This document shows positions 1 to 5,893 of a stretch of 5,893 nucleotides of DNA, in pieces (the first letter of the stretch is position 1; every line of letters starts with the position of its first letter). Both the position numbers and the translations under genes were made by a program. Below the pieces are notes generated by a model. The model was given only the letters and a program-made list of their open reading frames with translations. It did no database searches and had not been told where the DNA came from. The DNA comes from Nitrospirota bacterium (lineage in GTDB: Bacteria; Nitrospirota; Thermodesulfovibrionia; Thermodesulfovibrionales; JdFR-85), in the NCBI GenBank assembly GCA_003232715.1, contig QIJG01000258.1, positions 1-5,893 on the forward strand. Direction: 5' to 3'.

Positions 1-2339
1 ACCACTCTCTTAATACAAACAGGATGGTACTGCTCCTGACCCAGAAAGACCTGAGTGTTGAAAACCCCTTGCCTGAGGACCTTCACAGGGCAGGGACCGT
101 CGGGCTTATAATGAGAATGCTCAAGCTCCCTGACGGCAGGGTAAAGATTCTTGTCCAGGGGCTCACAAAAGCCAGGGTCCTGAATATGGATGTTAAGGAC
201 AATTATTTAGAGGCCACGATTGAAAAGATTGAGGATACAAAACCCGCTGAGATGACTATTGAAATAGAGGCACTGATGAGAACGGTCAAGGAGCAGCTGG
301 ACAGGTCGGTCTCTCTCGGCAAGACCATACTGCCTGATATTATGGTGGTAATCGAGAACCTCGATGACCCTGGAAGGCTTGCCGACCTTGTGGCATCAAA
401 CCTTGGGCTGAAGACCGAGCAGGCCCAGGAAATCCTTGAGATATCGGACCCGGTCCTGAGACTTAAACGGGTCAGTGAGATTCTGGGCCGGGAGATCGAA
501 CTCCTGCTTGTACAACAGAAGATCCAGACTGAGGCAAGGGGAGAGATAGATAAGACCCAGAGGGAGTATTTTCTCAGGGAACAGCTAAAGGCGATACAGC
601 GGGAACTTGGCGAGATAGATGAGCGGGCAGAAGAGATAAACGAATTCAGGAAAAAGATAGAAGAGGCCAGGATGCCTGACAAGGTACTGAAAGAGGCGGA
701 AAAACAACTCAAACGGCTTGAAAAGATGCACCCGGACAGCGCGGAGGCAGCTACTGTCCGGACTTATCTTGACTGGCTTGTTGAAGTACCCTGGAGCAAA
801 TCAACAAAGGACATCCTGAATATCAAGGCGGCAAAAAAGGTCCTTGATGAAGATCATTACGACCTTGAAAAGGTAAAGGAACGTATACTTGAGTATCTGA
901 GTGTGAGGAAGCTGAAGGCAAAGATGAAGGGACCGATCCTCTGCTTTATCGGCCCGCCAGGGGTTGGAAAGACCTCGCTCGGCCGCTCAATAGCAAGAAG
1001 CCTCGGCAGGGAATTCGTAAGAATGTCCCTCGGTGGTGTAAGGGACGAGGCTGAGATCAGGGGACACAGACGCACCTATGTAGGGTCTCTTCCCGGACGG
1101 ATTATACAGGGTATCAAACAGGCTGGAACCAATAATCCTGTGTTTATGCTTGATGAGGTCGATAAGATAGGAATGGATTTCCGTGGAGATCCTTCATCGG
1201 CACTACTTGAGGTCCTGGACCCTGAACAGAATAATTCATTTGTGGATCACTATCTCGGTGTCCCCTTTGACCTCTCAAATGTCATGTTCATAACCACGGG
1301 GAATATGATGGATACCATCCCGGGTCCTTTAAGAGACAGGATGGAGATTATTTATCTGAGTGGTTATACGGAAGAGGAGAAACTGGGGATTGCCATAAAC
1401 TACCTCATCCCCAAGCAGCTTGAAGAACACGGTATTACCGGGAAGATATTGAATGTCACGGATTCAGGTCTCAGGCTTTTAATCTCCCAGTACACGCGTG
1501 AGGCAGGGGTGAGAAACCTTGAGAGGGAGATCGCAAATCTCTGCAGGAAGGTAGCCAAACAGATTGCCGAGGGCAAGAAAAAGAGGTTTGTCATAACGGC
1601 AAGAAATCTCCATAAATTCCTCGGAGCGCCAAAATATCTTCCCGAGGAAGAGATGGAAAAAGACGAGATTGGTGTATCCACAGGCCTTGCATGGACGGAA
1701 TCCGGTGGTGATATCATCTATATTGAGGCAACAACGATGAAGGGCAGAGGTAACCTGACTCTCACCGGTCAGTTAGGCGATGTAATGAAGGAATCTGCCC
1801 ATGCCGCCCTGAGTTATATCCGTTCACGGGCAAAAACTTTAGGAATAAAGGAGGATGTCTTCTCAAAGACAGATATCCATATCCATGTACCTGCCGGTGC
1901 AATCCCGAAGGACGGTCCTTCTGCCGGTATCACGATGGCAGTGGCCATAGCATCTGCCTTCACCGGCAGACCTGTTGATAAGAAGATCGCTATGACCGGA
2001 GAGGTAACCCTCAGGGGACGGGTGCTGCCGATCGGTGGTCTCAAGGAGAAGATCCTTGCAGCCAAAAGGATGGGTATACCCAGGGTGATCATACCCAAGA
2101 GAAACGAAAACGACCTTGAGGATATCCCAAAATATGTGAAGAAGAATGTGGATGTTATTTTTGTTGACAAGGTGGGTGATGTCCTTAAGGTTGCCTTAAA
2201 ACAAAAGAAAAAGACCACGACAAGCAGGAAAACAAAGACTGTCACACCCGGAAAGACAAAGATTACCGTAATCAAAAAAAGCAAAACAGCTGCAACCGGG
2301 AAGACAAAGACTGTTGCAGCAAAAAAAAGAAAGACGTAA
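1..2339 (+). CDS. lon: ATP-dependent Lon protease (LonA type), 5' end cut by window edge
   Basis: Cytoplasmic AAA+ serine protease that unfolds and degrades damaged and short-lived regulatory proteins. The first whole codon is at base 3 and the frame is open to the edge, so ATG 24 is internal; comparison with E. coli Lon (784 aa) suggests about 45 residues are missing. Numbering from ATG 24: the rest of the N-terminal substrate-binding domain (about 1-150), a charged helical/coiled-coil region with REYFLREQLKAIQRELGE (180-197), Walker A GPPGVGKTS (310-318), Walker B FMLDEVD (374-380), then the protease domain. The catalytic dyad is Ser633 in PKDGPSAG and Lys676 in GLKEKILAA, 43 residues apart as in E. 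coli (S679/K722). All key residues are intact, so it should be active. After about residue 726 comes a 45-residue Lys/Thr-rich tail absent from typical Lon. thiL follows after 45 bases with no terminator. The native promoter is outside the window. Confidence 0.98.
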   Translation, partial: HSLNTNRMVLLLTQKDLSVENPLPEDLHRAGTVGLIMRMLKLPDGRVKILVQGLTKARVLNMDVKDNYLEATIEKIEDTKPAEMTIEIEALMRTVKEQLDRSVSLGKTILPDIMVVIENLDDPGRLADLVASNLGLKTEQAQEILEISDPVLRLKRVSEILGREIELLLVQQKIQTEARGEIDKTQREYFLREQLKAIQRELGEIDERAEEINEFRKKIEEARMPDKVLKEAEKQLKRLEKMHPDSAEAATVRTYLDWLVEVPWSKSTKDILNIKAAKKVLDEDHYDLEKVKERILEYLSVRKLKAKMKGPILCFIGPPGVGKTSLGRSIARSLGREFVRMSLGGVRDEAEIRGHRRTYVGSLPGRIIQGIKQAGTNNPVFMLDEVDKIGMDFRGDPSSALLEVLDPEQNNSFVDHYLGVPFDLSNVMFITTGNMMDTIPGPLRDRMEIIYLSGYTEEEKLGIAINYLIPKQLEEHGITGKILNVTDSGLRLLISQYTREAGVRNLEREIANLCRKVAKQIAEGKKKRFVITARNLHKFLGAPKYLPEEEMEKDEIGVSTGLAWTESGGDIIYIEATTMKGRGNLTLTGQLGDVMKESAHAALSYIRSRAKTLGIKEDVFSKTDIHIHVPAGAIPKDGPSAGITMAVAIASAFTGRPVDKKIAMTGEVTLRGRVLPIGGLKEKILAAKRMGIPRVIIPKRNENDLEDIPKYVKKNVDVIFVDKVGDVLKVALKQKKKTTTSRKTKTVTPGKTKITVIKKSKTAATGKTKTVAAKKRKT
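2202..2336 (+). repeat. 24-bp tandem repeat encoding an octapeptide, Lys/Thr-rich C-terminal tail of Lon
   Basis: The last 45 Lon codons fall into an eight-residue register with units starting at 2202, 2226, 2250, 2274, 2298 and a partial unit at 2322. The protein consensus is x-K-[T/S/K]-K-[T/I] followed by three small or hydrophobic residues, for example RKTKTVTP and GKTKTVAA. At DNA level the best copies (2226, 2250, 2298) share a core close to GGAAAGACAAAGA. The tail has 15 Lys and 2 Arg and no Asp or Glu, and is probably disordered. Lys/Ala/Thr-rich tails of this composition are known from histone H1-like and some HU-type DNA-binding proteins. A nucleic-acid or polyphosphate-binding role here is inference. 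Confidence 0.8.
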
Positions 2340-2384
2340 TGATATTTTCTCAAAAGACTGGTCTGAACAATTACGAAAAAACAG

Positions 2385-3374
2385 ATGAAACTTGGAGATG
2401 CCGGTGAGCTTAACATATTGGAAAGGCTGAGGAAACGATTTGCTTCCTGCTCTGAGGACGTACTCGTCGGCATAGGTGATGATGCAGCAGCTCTGGACAT
2501 TCAGGGTCATACACTGCTTATAAGTACTGATACCATGACCGAAGGAATACACTTTGATCTCACCCTCGTTACACCTTATCAGGTTGGTTTCAAACTCATA
2601 TCCTCCAATGTAAGCGATATATTTGCAATGGGAGGAAGACCGAGGTGGTCTCTTCTGAGCATGACAATCCCTCCTGATACTGAAAAGTCCTTTCTTGACA
2701 GCTTTCTTGAAGGCATTTCAGCCGGGATAAAGAGATATGGATTGGACCTGGTAGGAGGAGATATAACAGGGAGCAGATCCTCCTTTACCGTCTCACTCAC
2801 TATTTCAGGCATGGCGGAACAGAGGGTTATACGAAGGTCAGGCGCCTCTGTTGGAGAGAGGGTTTATCTTTCAGGCCCTGTTGGAGAAGCATCGTGCGGA
2901 CTGGAACTCCTTAAGAGAATCGGTCGTTCTGTAACCCTGGAAAGGGGTGAAGAGCTACAGCTGTCACTGATATGGGAAAGCGTAGAGCCACTACTGAGGC
3001 GATTCCTTCTACCCGAAGTATGCGGGGTCTCTGAATACCTGGAATATATAACCTCCATGATAGATATAAGTGACGGACTTTTTCTTGACCTTACAAGGCT
3101 CTGCCGGGAGAGTTCTATTGGTGTAAGGCTTTATGAGGAGAAGATACCTGTAACAGAGGCCCTCGGTGAGGTCTCCGCCTTTCTTGGCAAGGTCCCTTAC
3201 GGATTTATAACCTCCGGAGGGGAGGATTATCAGCAACTGTTTACATCCGGTGAGCCACTCTCCATGTTTACGGAGATAGGAGAGATAATAGACAGGGGGT
3301 TATATATTGTCAGAAGGGATGGTTCCGAGGAAGAAATAAGACCGGAAGGGTACCAGCATTTTGTCTCTAAGTGA
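2385..3374 (+). CDS. thiL: Thiamine-monophosphate kinase
   Basis: Catalyses the ATP-dependent phosphorylation of thiamine monophosphate to thiamine diphosphate, the active cofactor and last step of thiamine biosynthesis, in the cytoplasm. At 329 aa it has the usual ThiL length. Family motifs are in order: GIGDDAA (29-35), STDTMTEGIHF (47-57), NVSDIFAMGG (75-84), GGDITGS (124-130), SGPVGEA (163-169), MIDISDGL (225-232) and SGGEDYQ (277-283). The Asp-rich motifs are the ATP/Mg-binding residues of the AIR synthase/PurM-like fold. The ATG at 2385 is chosen because the protein then opens with the expected GE-xx-I helix; the next in-frame TTG (2418) would remove it. No good Shine-Dalgarno precedes this ATG, so translation may rely on coupling or on the A-rich leader. 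It lies between lon and the DUF2062 gene, probably in one transcript. No other thiamine genes are visible. Confidence 0.96.
   Translation: MKLGDAGELNILERLRKRFASCSEDVLVGIGDDAAALDIQGHTLLISTDTMTEGIHFDLTLVTPYQVGFKLISSNVSDIFAMGGRPRWSLLSMTIPPDTEKSFLDSFLEGISAGIKRYGLDLVGGDITGSRSSFTVSLTISGMAEQRVIRRSGASVGERVYLSGPVGEASCGLELLKRIGRSVTLERGEELQLSLIWESVEPLLRRFLLPEVCGVSEYLEYITSMIDISDGLFLDLTRLCRESSIGVRLYEEKIPVTEALGEVSAFLGKVPYGFITSGGEDYQQLFTSGEPLSMFTEIGEIIDRGLYIVRRDGSEEEIRPEGYQHFVSK
3344..3350 (+). promoter_or_regulatory. Ribosome binding site supporting the TTG start of the DUF2062 gene
   Basis: GGAAGGG lies 10 bases upstream of TTG 3361, inside the last codons of thiL. An in-frame TAA at 3337-3339 leaves only a few codons between it and TTG 3361. 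None of those is ATG, GTG or TTG, so this site decides the start. Confidence 0.5.
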
Positions 3375-3765
3375 CAGGTTAAGAATAATATTCAGTGTCA
3401 AGGTTGCCGTGGGGGTTTTTATCGGGATTTCTCCCTTTCTCGGGCTTCACACCCTGATGGCCATAGCCTTTGCCTCCATCTTAAGACTGAACAGACTGGT
3501 AACACTTGCAGGTGCTTTTGTAACAAACCCATTGACCATCATTCCCATTTACAGCTTTGCCACGTGGATGGGAACCAAGATAACCGGACATGAAAATACA
3601 CTCTCGCAGACAAATTTTAAAGAGATAACCATTATCAATATCTTCAGTATACTGAAGGAGCTCATCCTGCCCTTCTTTGTGGGCACCATCGCCTTCGGCG
3701 TGATAGCAGGCGTTCTTTCTTACCTGTTTGTTTATTACATAGTGAAACGGATGAGGGAGATTTAA
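3361..3765 (+). CDS. DUF2062 domain small membrane protein
   Basis: A 134-residue hydrophobic protein matching the DUF2062 pattern: a segment like VAVGVFIGISPFLGLHT (15-31), then a helix ending in LRLNR (41-45), then FVTNPLTIIPIY (53-64). Two or three membrane segments are likely at about 13-40, 46-70 and 101-128, with a basic C-terminus (KRMR). The molecular role of the family is not established; it is often found as a small stand-alone inner-membrane protein or fused to glycosyltransferases, so no reaction can be assigned. It starts at TTG 3361, overlapping the end of thiL by 14 bases in another frame, which suggests translational coupling. It is the last gene of the presumed lon-thiL transcript. 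Family assignment is from recognised motifs, not from a search. Confidence 0.88.
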   Translation: MSLSDRLRIIFSVKVAVGVFIGISPFLGLHTLMAIAFASILRLNRLVTLAGAFVTNPLTIIPIYSFATWMGTKITGHENTLSQTNFKEITIINIFSILKELILPFFVGTIAFGVIAGVLSYLFVYYIVKRMREI

Positions 3766-3870
3766 GCATTAAAATATGTGGAGTGATGGAGGATTGGGTC
3801 AATACCTTGCCCCGTTTCGCTATTTTGGGACATTTCCAGCCTGGCTTGACACAACCGTACAGGAGCAAGA

Positions 3871-3900
3871 TTGACAGAAAGTCGCCAGGTTTATTATAGT
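3871..3900 (+). promoter_or_regulatory. Sigma-70-type promoter for the FmdB-like gene
   Basis: A perfect -35 hexamer TTGACA (3871-3876) is followed after 18 bases by TATAGT (3895-3900), five of six matches to the -10 consensus. Transcription would start near 3907, giving a leader of about 26 bases to the ATG at 3933. A second TTGACA at 3846-3851, 25 bases upstream, has no good -10 of its own. The site sits in the 158-base gap after the DUF2062 gene and would make the downstream genes independent of lon. It is a sequence match only. Confidence 0.6.
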
Positions 3901-3918
3901 TATAACACATTGTTTTTC

Positions 3919-3927
3919 AGGAGGTGA
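3919..3927 (+). promoter_or_regulatory. Strong Shine-Dalgarno that fixes the FmdB-like start at ATG 3933
   Basis: AGGAGGTGA is a near-complete anti-16S match ending five bases before ATG 3933. The in-frame GTG at 3924 lies within this site and so cannot be the start. Confidence 0.85.
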
Positions 3928-3932
3928 CCGTC

Positions 3933-4220
3933 ATGCCCATTTATGAATATCGCTGTCTTAAATGCGAAAGTCAATTTGAGCTGGTCCGGAAGTTCAGTGA
4001 TGCACCCCTGAGCATATGTCCTGAGTGTGGAGGGGAGCTTAAAAAATTGATATCACCTACATCCTTTGTCCTGAAGGGCAGCGGATGGTATGTGACCGAC
4101 TATCCGTCTGCTGAAAGAAAAAAGGCGATGGGGAAGGAAGATAAGGGGAAAATGAAGAAAGGACCTGATAACAATAAGGATAACAATAAGGATAAGAAAA
4201 CTGAGACTACAAAAATTTAA
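3933..4220 (+). CDS. FmdB-family zinc-ribbon protein
   Basis: A 95-residue protein opening with MPIYEYRC, the signature of the FmdB/CxxC_CxxC zinc-ribbon family of putative regulators. Four cysteines form two pairs, Cys8/Cys11 and Cys29/Cys32, expected to hold one zinc ion. The family-typical stretch FVLKGSGWYVTDYP (45-58) follows the ribbon. The C-terminal third (about 60-95) is a charged, probably disordered Lys/Asp/Asn tail including a doubled DNNK unit. The name comes from a gene near formamidase in Methylophilus; biochemical function is mostly unknown, so a regulatory role is only a family label. The ATG at 3933 is chosen over GTG 3924 because of the ribosome binding site and the MPIYEYRC start. 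It has its own promoter and is the first gene of a probable two-gene unit with the TIM-barrel gene. Confidence 0.93.
   Translation: MPIYEYRCLKCESQFELVRKFSDAPLSICPECGGELKKLISPTSFVLKGSGWYVTDYPSAERKKAMGKEDKGKMKKGPDNNKDNNKDKKTETTKI
4167..4190 (+). repeat. Two exact copies of a 12-bp repeat within the FmdB-like tail
   Basis: GATAACAATAAG occurs at 4167-4178 and again at 4179-4190, encoding DNNK twice; a partial third copy, GATAAG, follows. This is a short in-frame duplication in a low-complexity tail, most simply explained by replication slippage. Confidence 0.85.
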
Positions 4221-4980
4221 CTCTATTGTTTATTTTCATATCCCTTACATCAGGATAGGGGAGTATTTATCTTTTATAAATGAACATAAACTGAACCTTG
4301 AGGTCTATTTTAGTGCTGATGACCTTGAGGCCGCAGCCGAAGCCTCAATAGAAGATTTGCTGACTTCCTTTACCTATACCCCCTCCCTGACCGTTCATGG
4401 CCCTTTTATGGACCTTTCACCAGGTGCTCTTGATCCCCTTATACGCAGGGTGACCGTGGAGAGATTTTCTCAGACTCTCAATATCGCAGGGTTGCTCGGG
4501 GCCGGGAATGTAGTCTTTCATTCGGGTTACGAGAAATGGAAATACGAACACAGGACGGAGATATGGCTGGAACGCAGTTTAAGGACCTGGGAGCCTGTTG
4601 TGACGCAGGCCGAGGCGAAGGGGCTTACCATAGCAATTGAGAATATATTCGAGGAGGAGCCGGAAAACCTCAGAATGCTTGCAGAGGCAGTAAGCTCCAG
4701 GAATTTCGGTTTGTGTTTTGATGCAGGACACTTTAATCTTTTTTCCACGATTTCACTGAAGCAATGGCTGAGTATTGTCAGTCCTTATCTCCTGGAGCTT
4801 CACCTTCATGACAATGACGGCGCCAGAGACTCCCATCTGCCCCCGGGTAAAGGGGTTTTTGATTTTAAGGCGTTTTTTGATGATCTGGAGGCTCTCGGTA
4901 CAGATAACTTTATAACTACAGTAGAAACACATTCAATTGATGATGTCCGGGAGAGTATCCGGTTCATTAGTGCAGTATAG
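4201..4980 (+). CDS. Sugar-phosphate isomerase/epimerase-like TIM-barrel protein (AP endonuclease 2 fold), start uncertain
   Basis: About 260 residues of the xylose isomerase-like TIM-barrel superfamily (COG1082 type). Numbering from CTG 4201, candidate metal or substrate residues occur in family order: His66 (VHGPF), His107 (VFHSG), Glu147 (AIENIF), Asp174 and His177 (FDAGHF), His201/His203/Asp204 (ELHLHDND), His212 with PPGKG (213-217), and Glu242 (VETH). These suggest a metal-dependent isomerase, epimerase or related lyase; substrate cannot be read from sequence. The first in-frame ATG/GTG/TTG is TTG 4357, but coding-quality sequence precedes it, including an evident first strand (IVYFHIPY, 9-16) and NLEVYFSADDLE (32-43). 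The frame is open back to a TGA at 4153-4155. CTG 4201 has a weak AAGG (4188-4191) upstream and overlaps the FmdB-like gene by 20 bases; ATT 4225 is an alternative, and an indel is possible. The family call is firm, the start is not. Confidence 0.82.
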   Translation: MRLQKFNSIVYFHIPYIRIGEYLSFINEHKLNLEVYFSADDLEAAAEASIEDLLTSFTYTPSLTVHGPFMDLSPGALDPLIRRVTVERFSQTLNIAGLLGAGNVVFHSGYEKWKYEHRTEIWLERSLRTWEPVVTQAEAKGLTIAIENIFEEEPENLRMLAEAVSSRNFGLCFDAGHFNLFSTISLKQWLSIVSPYLLELHLHDNDGARDSHLPPGKGVFDFKAFFDDLEALGTDNFITTVETHSIDDVRESIRFISAV

Positions 4981-4991
4981 TCTCTTTCTTT

Positions 4992-5438
4992 TCAGGGGAG
5001 TTGCAGCCCCATTATAACGGCATCTTCTCTTGGAAGGAAGTAGTATCCCCTGCTCAGGCTCAGCATCCTGAACCCTAAGGATTCATATAATCTTATTGCA
5101 ACTGTATTGGATGCCCTGACCTCAAGGAATATCTTTTTACAACCACTGGTGCGTAGTGCTTTAAGGATGCTCTGGGCCAGCATCTTTCCCACCCCCTTTC
5201 TTCTGTAGTCAGGCCGCACGGCGAGATTTAATATGCGACCTTCATAAAGTATGCAGGAGGCACATACATACCCGATCAAAGAATCTCCTGACAGGGCAGC
5301 ACGGCAGATGGAGGCGGGATTATTAATCTCTGAAAAGAAAGAGACCTCTGACCAGGGAGTAGAGAATGATTCGTTCTCTATTGTAATCACTTCAGGAATG
5401 TCGGAAACCGTTATTTTCCTGATGGAAATCTTTGTCAT
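4992..5438 (-). CDS. rimI: Ribosomal protein bS18-alanine N-acetyltransferase
   Basis: A GNAT-fold acetyltransferase that transfers an acetyl group from acetyl-CoA to the N-terminal alanine of ribosomal protein S18. At 148 aa it matches E. coli RimI in length. Visible motifs are the N-terminal ENESFSTPWSEVSF (21-34), the strand NLAVRP followed by the acetyl-CoA pyrophosphate loop RRKGVG (79-84), LEVRASN (105-111), RLYESLGF (116-123) and the C-terminal GYYFLPREDAVIMGL (131-145). Glu106 and Tyr118 align with the E. coli catalytic residues Glu103 and Tyr115. The ATG at 5438 gives the standard start; only a weak GGTG element lies about eight bases upstream. The gene follows the histidine kinase gene by 62 bases and converges on the TIM-barrel gene with 11 bases between stops. 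A paralogous GNAT acetyltransferase is possible but the N- and C-terminal motifs favour RimI. Confidence 0.93.
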   Translation of the reverse strand: MTKISIRKITVSDIPEVITIENESFSTPWSEVSFFSEINNPASICRAALSGDSLIGYVCASCILYEGRILNLAVRPDYRRKGVGKMLAQSILKALRTSGCKKIFLEVRASNTVAIRLYESLGFRMLSLSRGYYFLPREDAVIMGLQLP

Positions 5439-5455
5439 TGTAAAAACACCATCTC

Positions 5456-5484
5456 ATTTTATCATGCCCCGGGGACTGCGAGAA
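5456..5484 (-). promoter_or_regulatory. Possible weak extended -10 promoter for rimI
   Basis: Read on the minus strand, TGATAAAAT (5464 down to 5456) resembles an extended -10 (TGnTATAAT, with TAAAAT five of six). Seventeen bases upstream, TTCTCG (5484-5479) matches the -35 consensus poorly (three of six). A CCCCGGGG palindrome (5467-5474) lies in the spacer. This could let rimI be expressed apart from the kinase gene, but read-through is equally likely. Confidence 0.25.
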
Positions 5485-5500
5485 TTCAGGAATAGGAATC

Positions 5501-5893
5501 TTATGCATCATCAACCGGCAGTGTTATCGTAAATATTGCTCCTCCTTTTTTGTGGTTTTTCACAGAGATATTGCCTCCGTGGGTTTCAATGATCCATTTT
5601 GTTATGGCAAGTCCGAGTCCGGAACCACCGGAAAGACGTGACCTTGTCTTGTCGACACGGTAAAACCTTTCAAAAACTCTCTCCCTGTCTTTTTCAGGTA
5701 TTCCGGGCCCTGTATCGTGAAATGTTACGGTTATACCATGGAAGGACTGTGCCGTCTTCAGGAAGATAGAGCCGCTGTCCGGTGTATACTTCAGCGCATT
5801 GCCAAAGAGGTTGGATAAAGCCTCGTCAAGGAGGTCCCTGTCGCTCAGGAATTCAAGGGGTTCCTGATATTCTTCAATTACATTCAGTGATTT
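5501..5893 (-). CDS. Sensor histidine kinase, C-terminal ATPase domain (5' part beyond window)
   Basis: The last 130 residues of a two-component sensor kinase; the stop (TAA on the minus strand) is at 5503-5501 and the frame runs open off the right edge. It carries the HATPase_c boxes in order (fragment numbering): N box in DEALSNLFGNALKYTP (23-38), G1 box DTGPGIP (60-66), F box VFERFYRVD (73-81) and G2 box GGSGLGLAI (89-97). It ends a few residues after the final strand (FTITLP), so there is no C-terminal receiver domain. The ATP-binding part appears complete and functional. The dimerisation/phosphoacceptor histidine domain, any membrane sensor and the partner response regulator would lie further right, so stimulus and subfamily cannot be judged, though the box spellings resemble PhoR/EnvZ-like kinases. 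rimI follows on the same strand. Confidence 0.95.
   Translation of the reverse strand, partial: KSLNVIEEYQEPLEFLSDRDLLDEALSNLFGNALKYTPDSGSIFLKTAQSFHGITVTFHDTGPGIPEKDRERVFERFYRVDKTRSRLSGGSGLGLAITKWIIETHGGNISVKNHKKGGAIFTITLPVDDA

Noticed and set aside
24..26. ATG 24 as the true start of lon
   Set aside because: The frame continues upstream to base 3 with Lon-like residues, no ribosome binding site fits, and about 45 residues of the N-terminal domain would be missing.
2340..2384. Possible terminator between lon and thiL (AGACTGGTCT)
   Set aside because: The four-base stem has a two-base loop and no following T-run, so it is not an intrinsic terminator.
1814..2500. Long minus-strand open frame across the end of lon, hydrophobic in translation
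   Set aside because: It is the antisense shadow of lon; the Val/Phe-rich stretches are simply the complement of the Lys/Thr repeat codons.
3796..3860. GGGTCAATACC and CTTGACAC as possible remnants or inverted repeats of a mobile element
   Set aside because: The match between arms is short and imperfect, and there is no transposase or target duplication nearby.
3776..3874. 32-codon ATG-initiated open frame in the gap after the DUF2062 gene
   Set aside because: No ribosome binding site at a usable distance, no recognisable motif, and it overlaps the upstream promoter element; length is within chance expectation.
5251..5532. Plus-strand open frame opposite the 5' part of rimI
   Set aside because: Antisense to rimI and to the end of the histidine kinase gene, with no family motif or ribosome binding site.

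Overview
This looks like an ordinary chromosomal segment from a Gram-negative-type bacterium. By eye the GC content is moderate, and AGG/AGA (Arg) and ATA (Ile) codons are frequent. Together with the LonA, ThiL, DUF2062, FmdB-type zinc-ribbon and RimI proteins, this would fit a Nitrospirota- or deltaproteobacteria-like organism. That placement is an impression only, because nothing here is diagnostic. I see no transposase, phage gene, CRISPR array, tRNA or rRNA.

Left block, plus strand (1-3765). The first gene is an ATP-dependent Lon protease whose N-terminus lies off the left edge: the frame is open to base 3, so the ATG at 24 is internal. After 45 bases comes thiL (thiamine-monophosphate kinase). 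A small DUF2062 membrane protein follows, starting at a TTG inside the end of thiL. No terminator separates the three genes, so they probably form one transcript.

Middle block, plus strand (3766-4980). A 158-base intergenic gap carries a near-consensus sigma-70-type promoter. A strong ribosome binding site follows, then a small FmdB-family zinc-ribbon protein. Overlapping the end of that gene is a sugar-phosphate isomerase/epimerase-like TIM-barrel protein. Its first beta strand is clearly encoded upstream of any ATG, GTG or TTG codon, so its start is abnormal or the sequence has a small error there.

Right block, minus strand (4992-5893). rimI (ribosomal protein S18-alanine N-acetyltransferase) converges on the TIM-barrel gene with an 11-base gap. 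Upstream of rimI on the same strand is the C-terminal ATPase domain of a sensor histidine kinase, cut by the right edge of the window.

The most unusual feature is the end of Lon. The conserved protease domain is followed by a 45-residue, lysine/threonine-rich, acid-free tail built from an eight-residue (24-base) tandem repeat. The second is the non-canonical start of the TIM-barrel gene. I found no convincing evidence of a new multi-gene system in this window.
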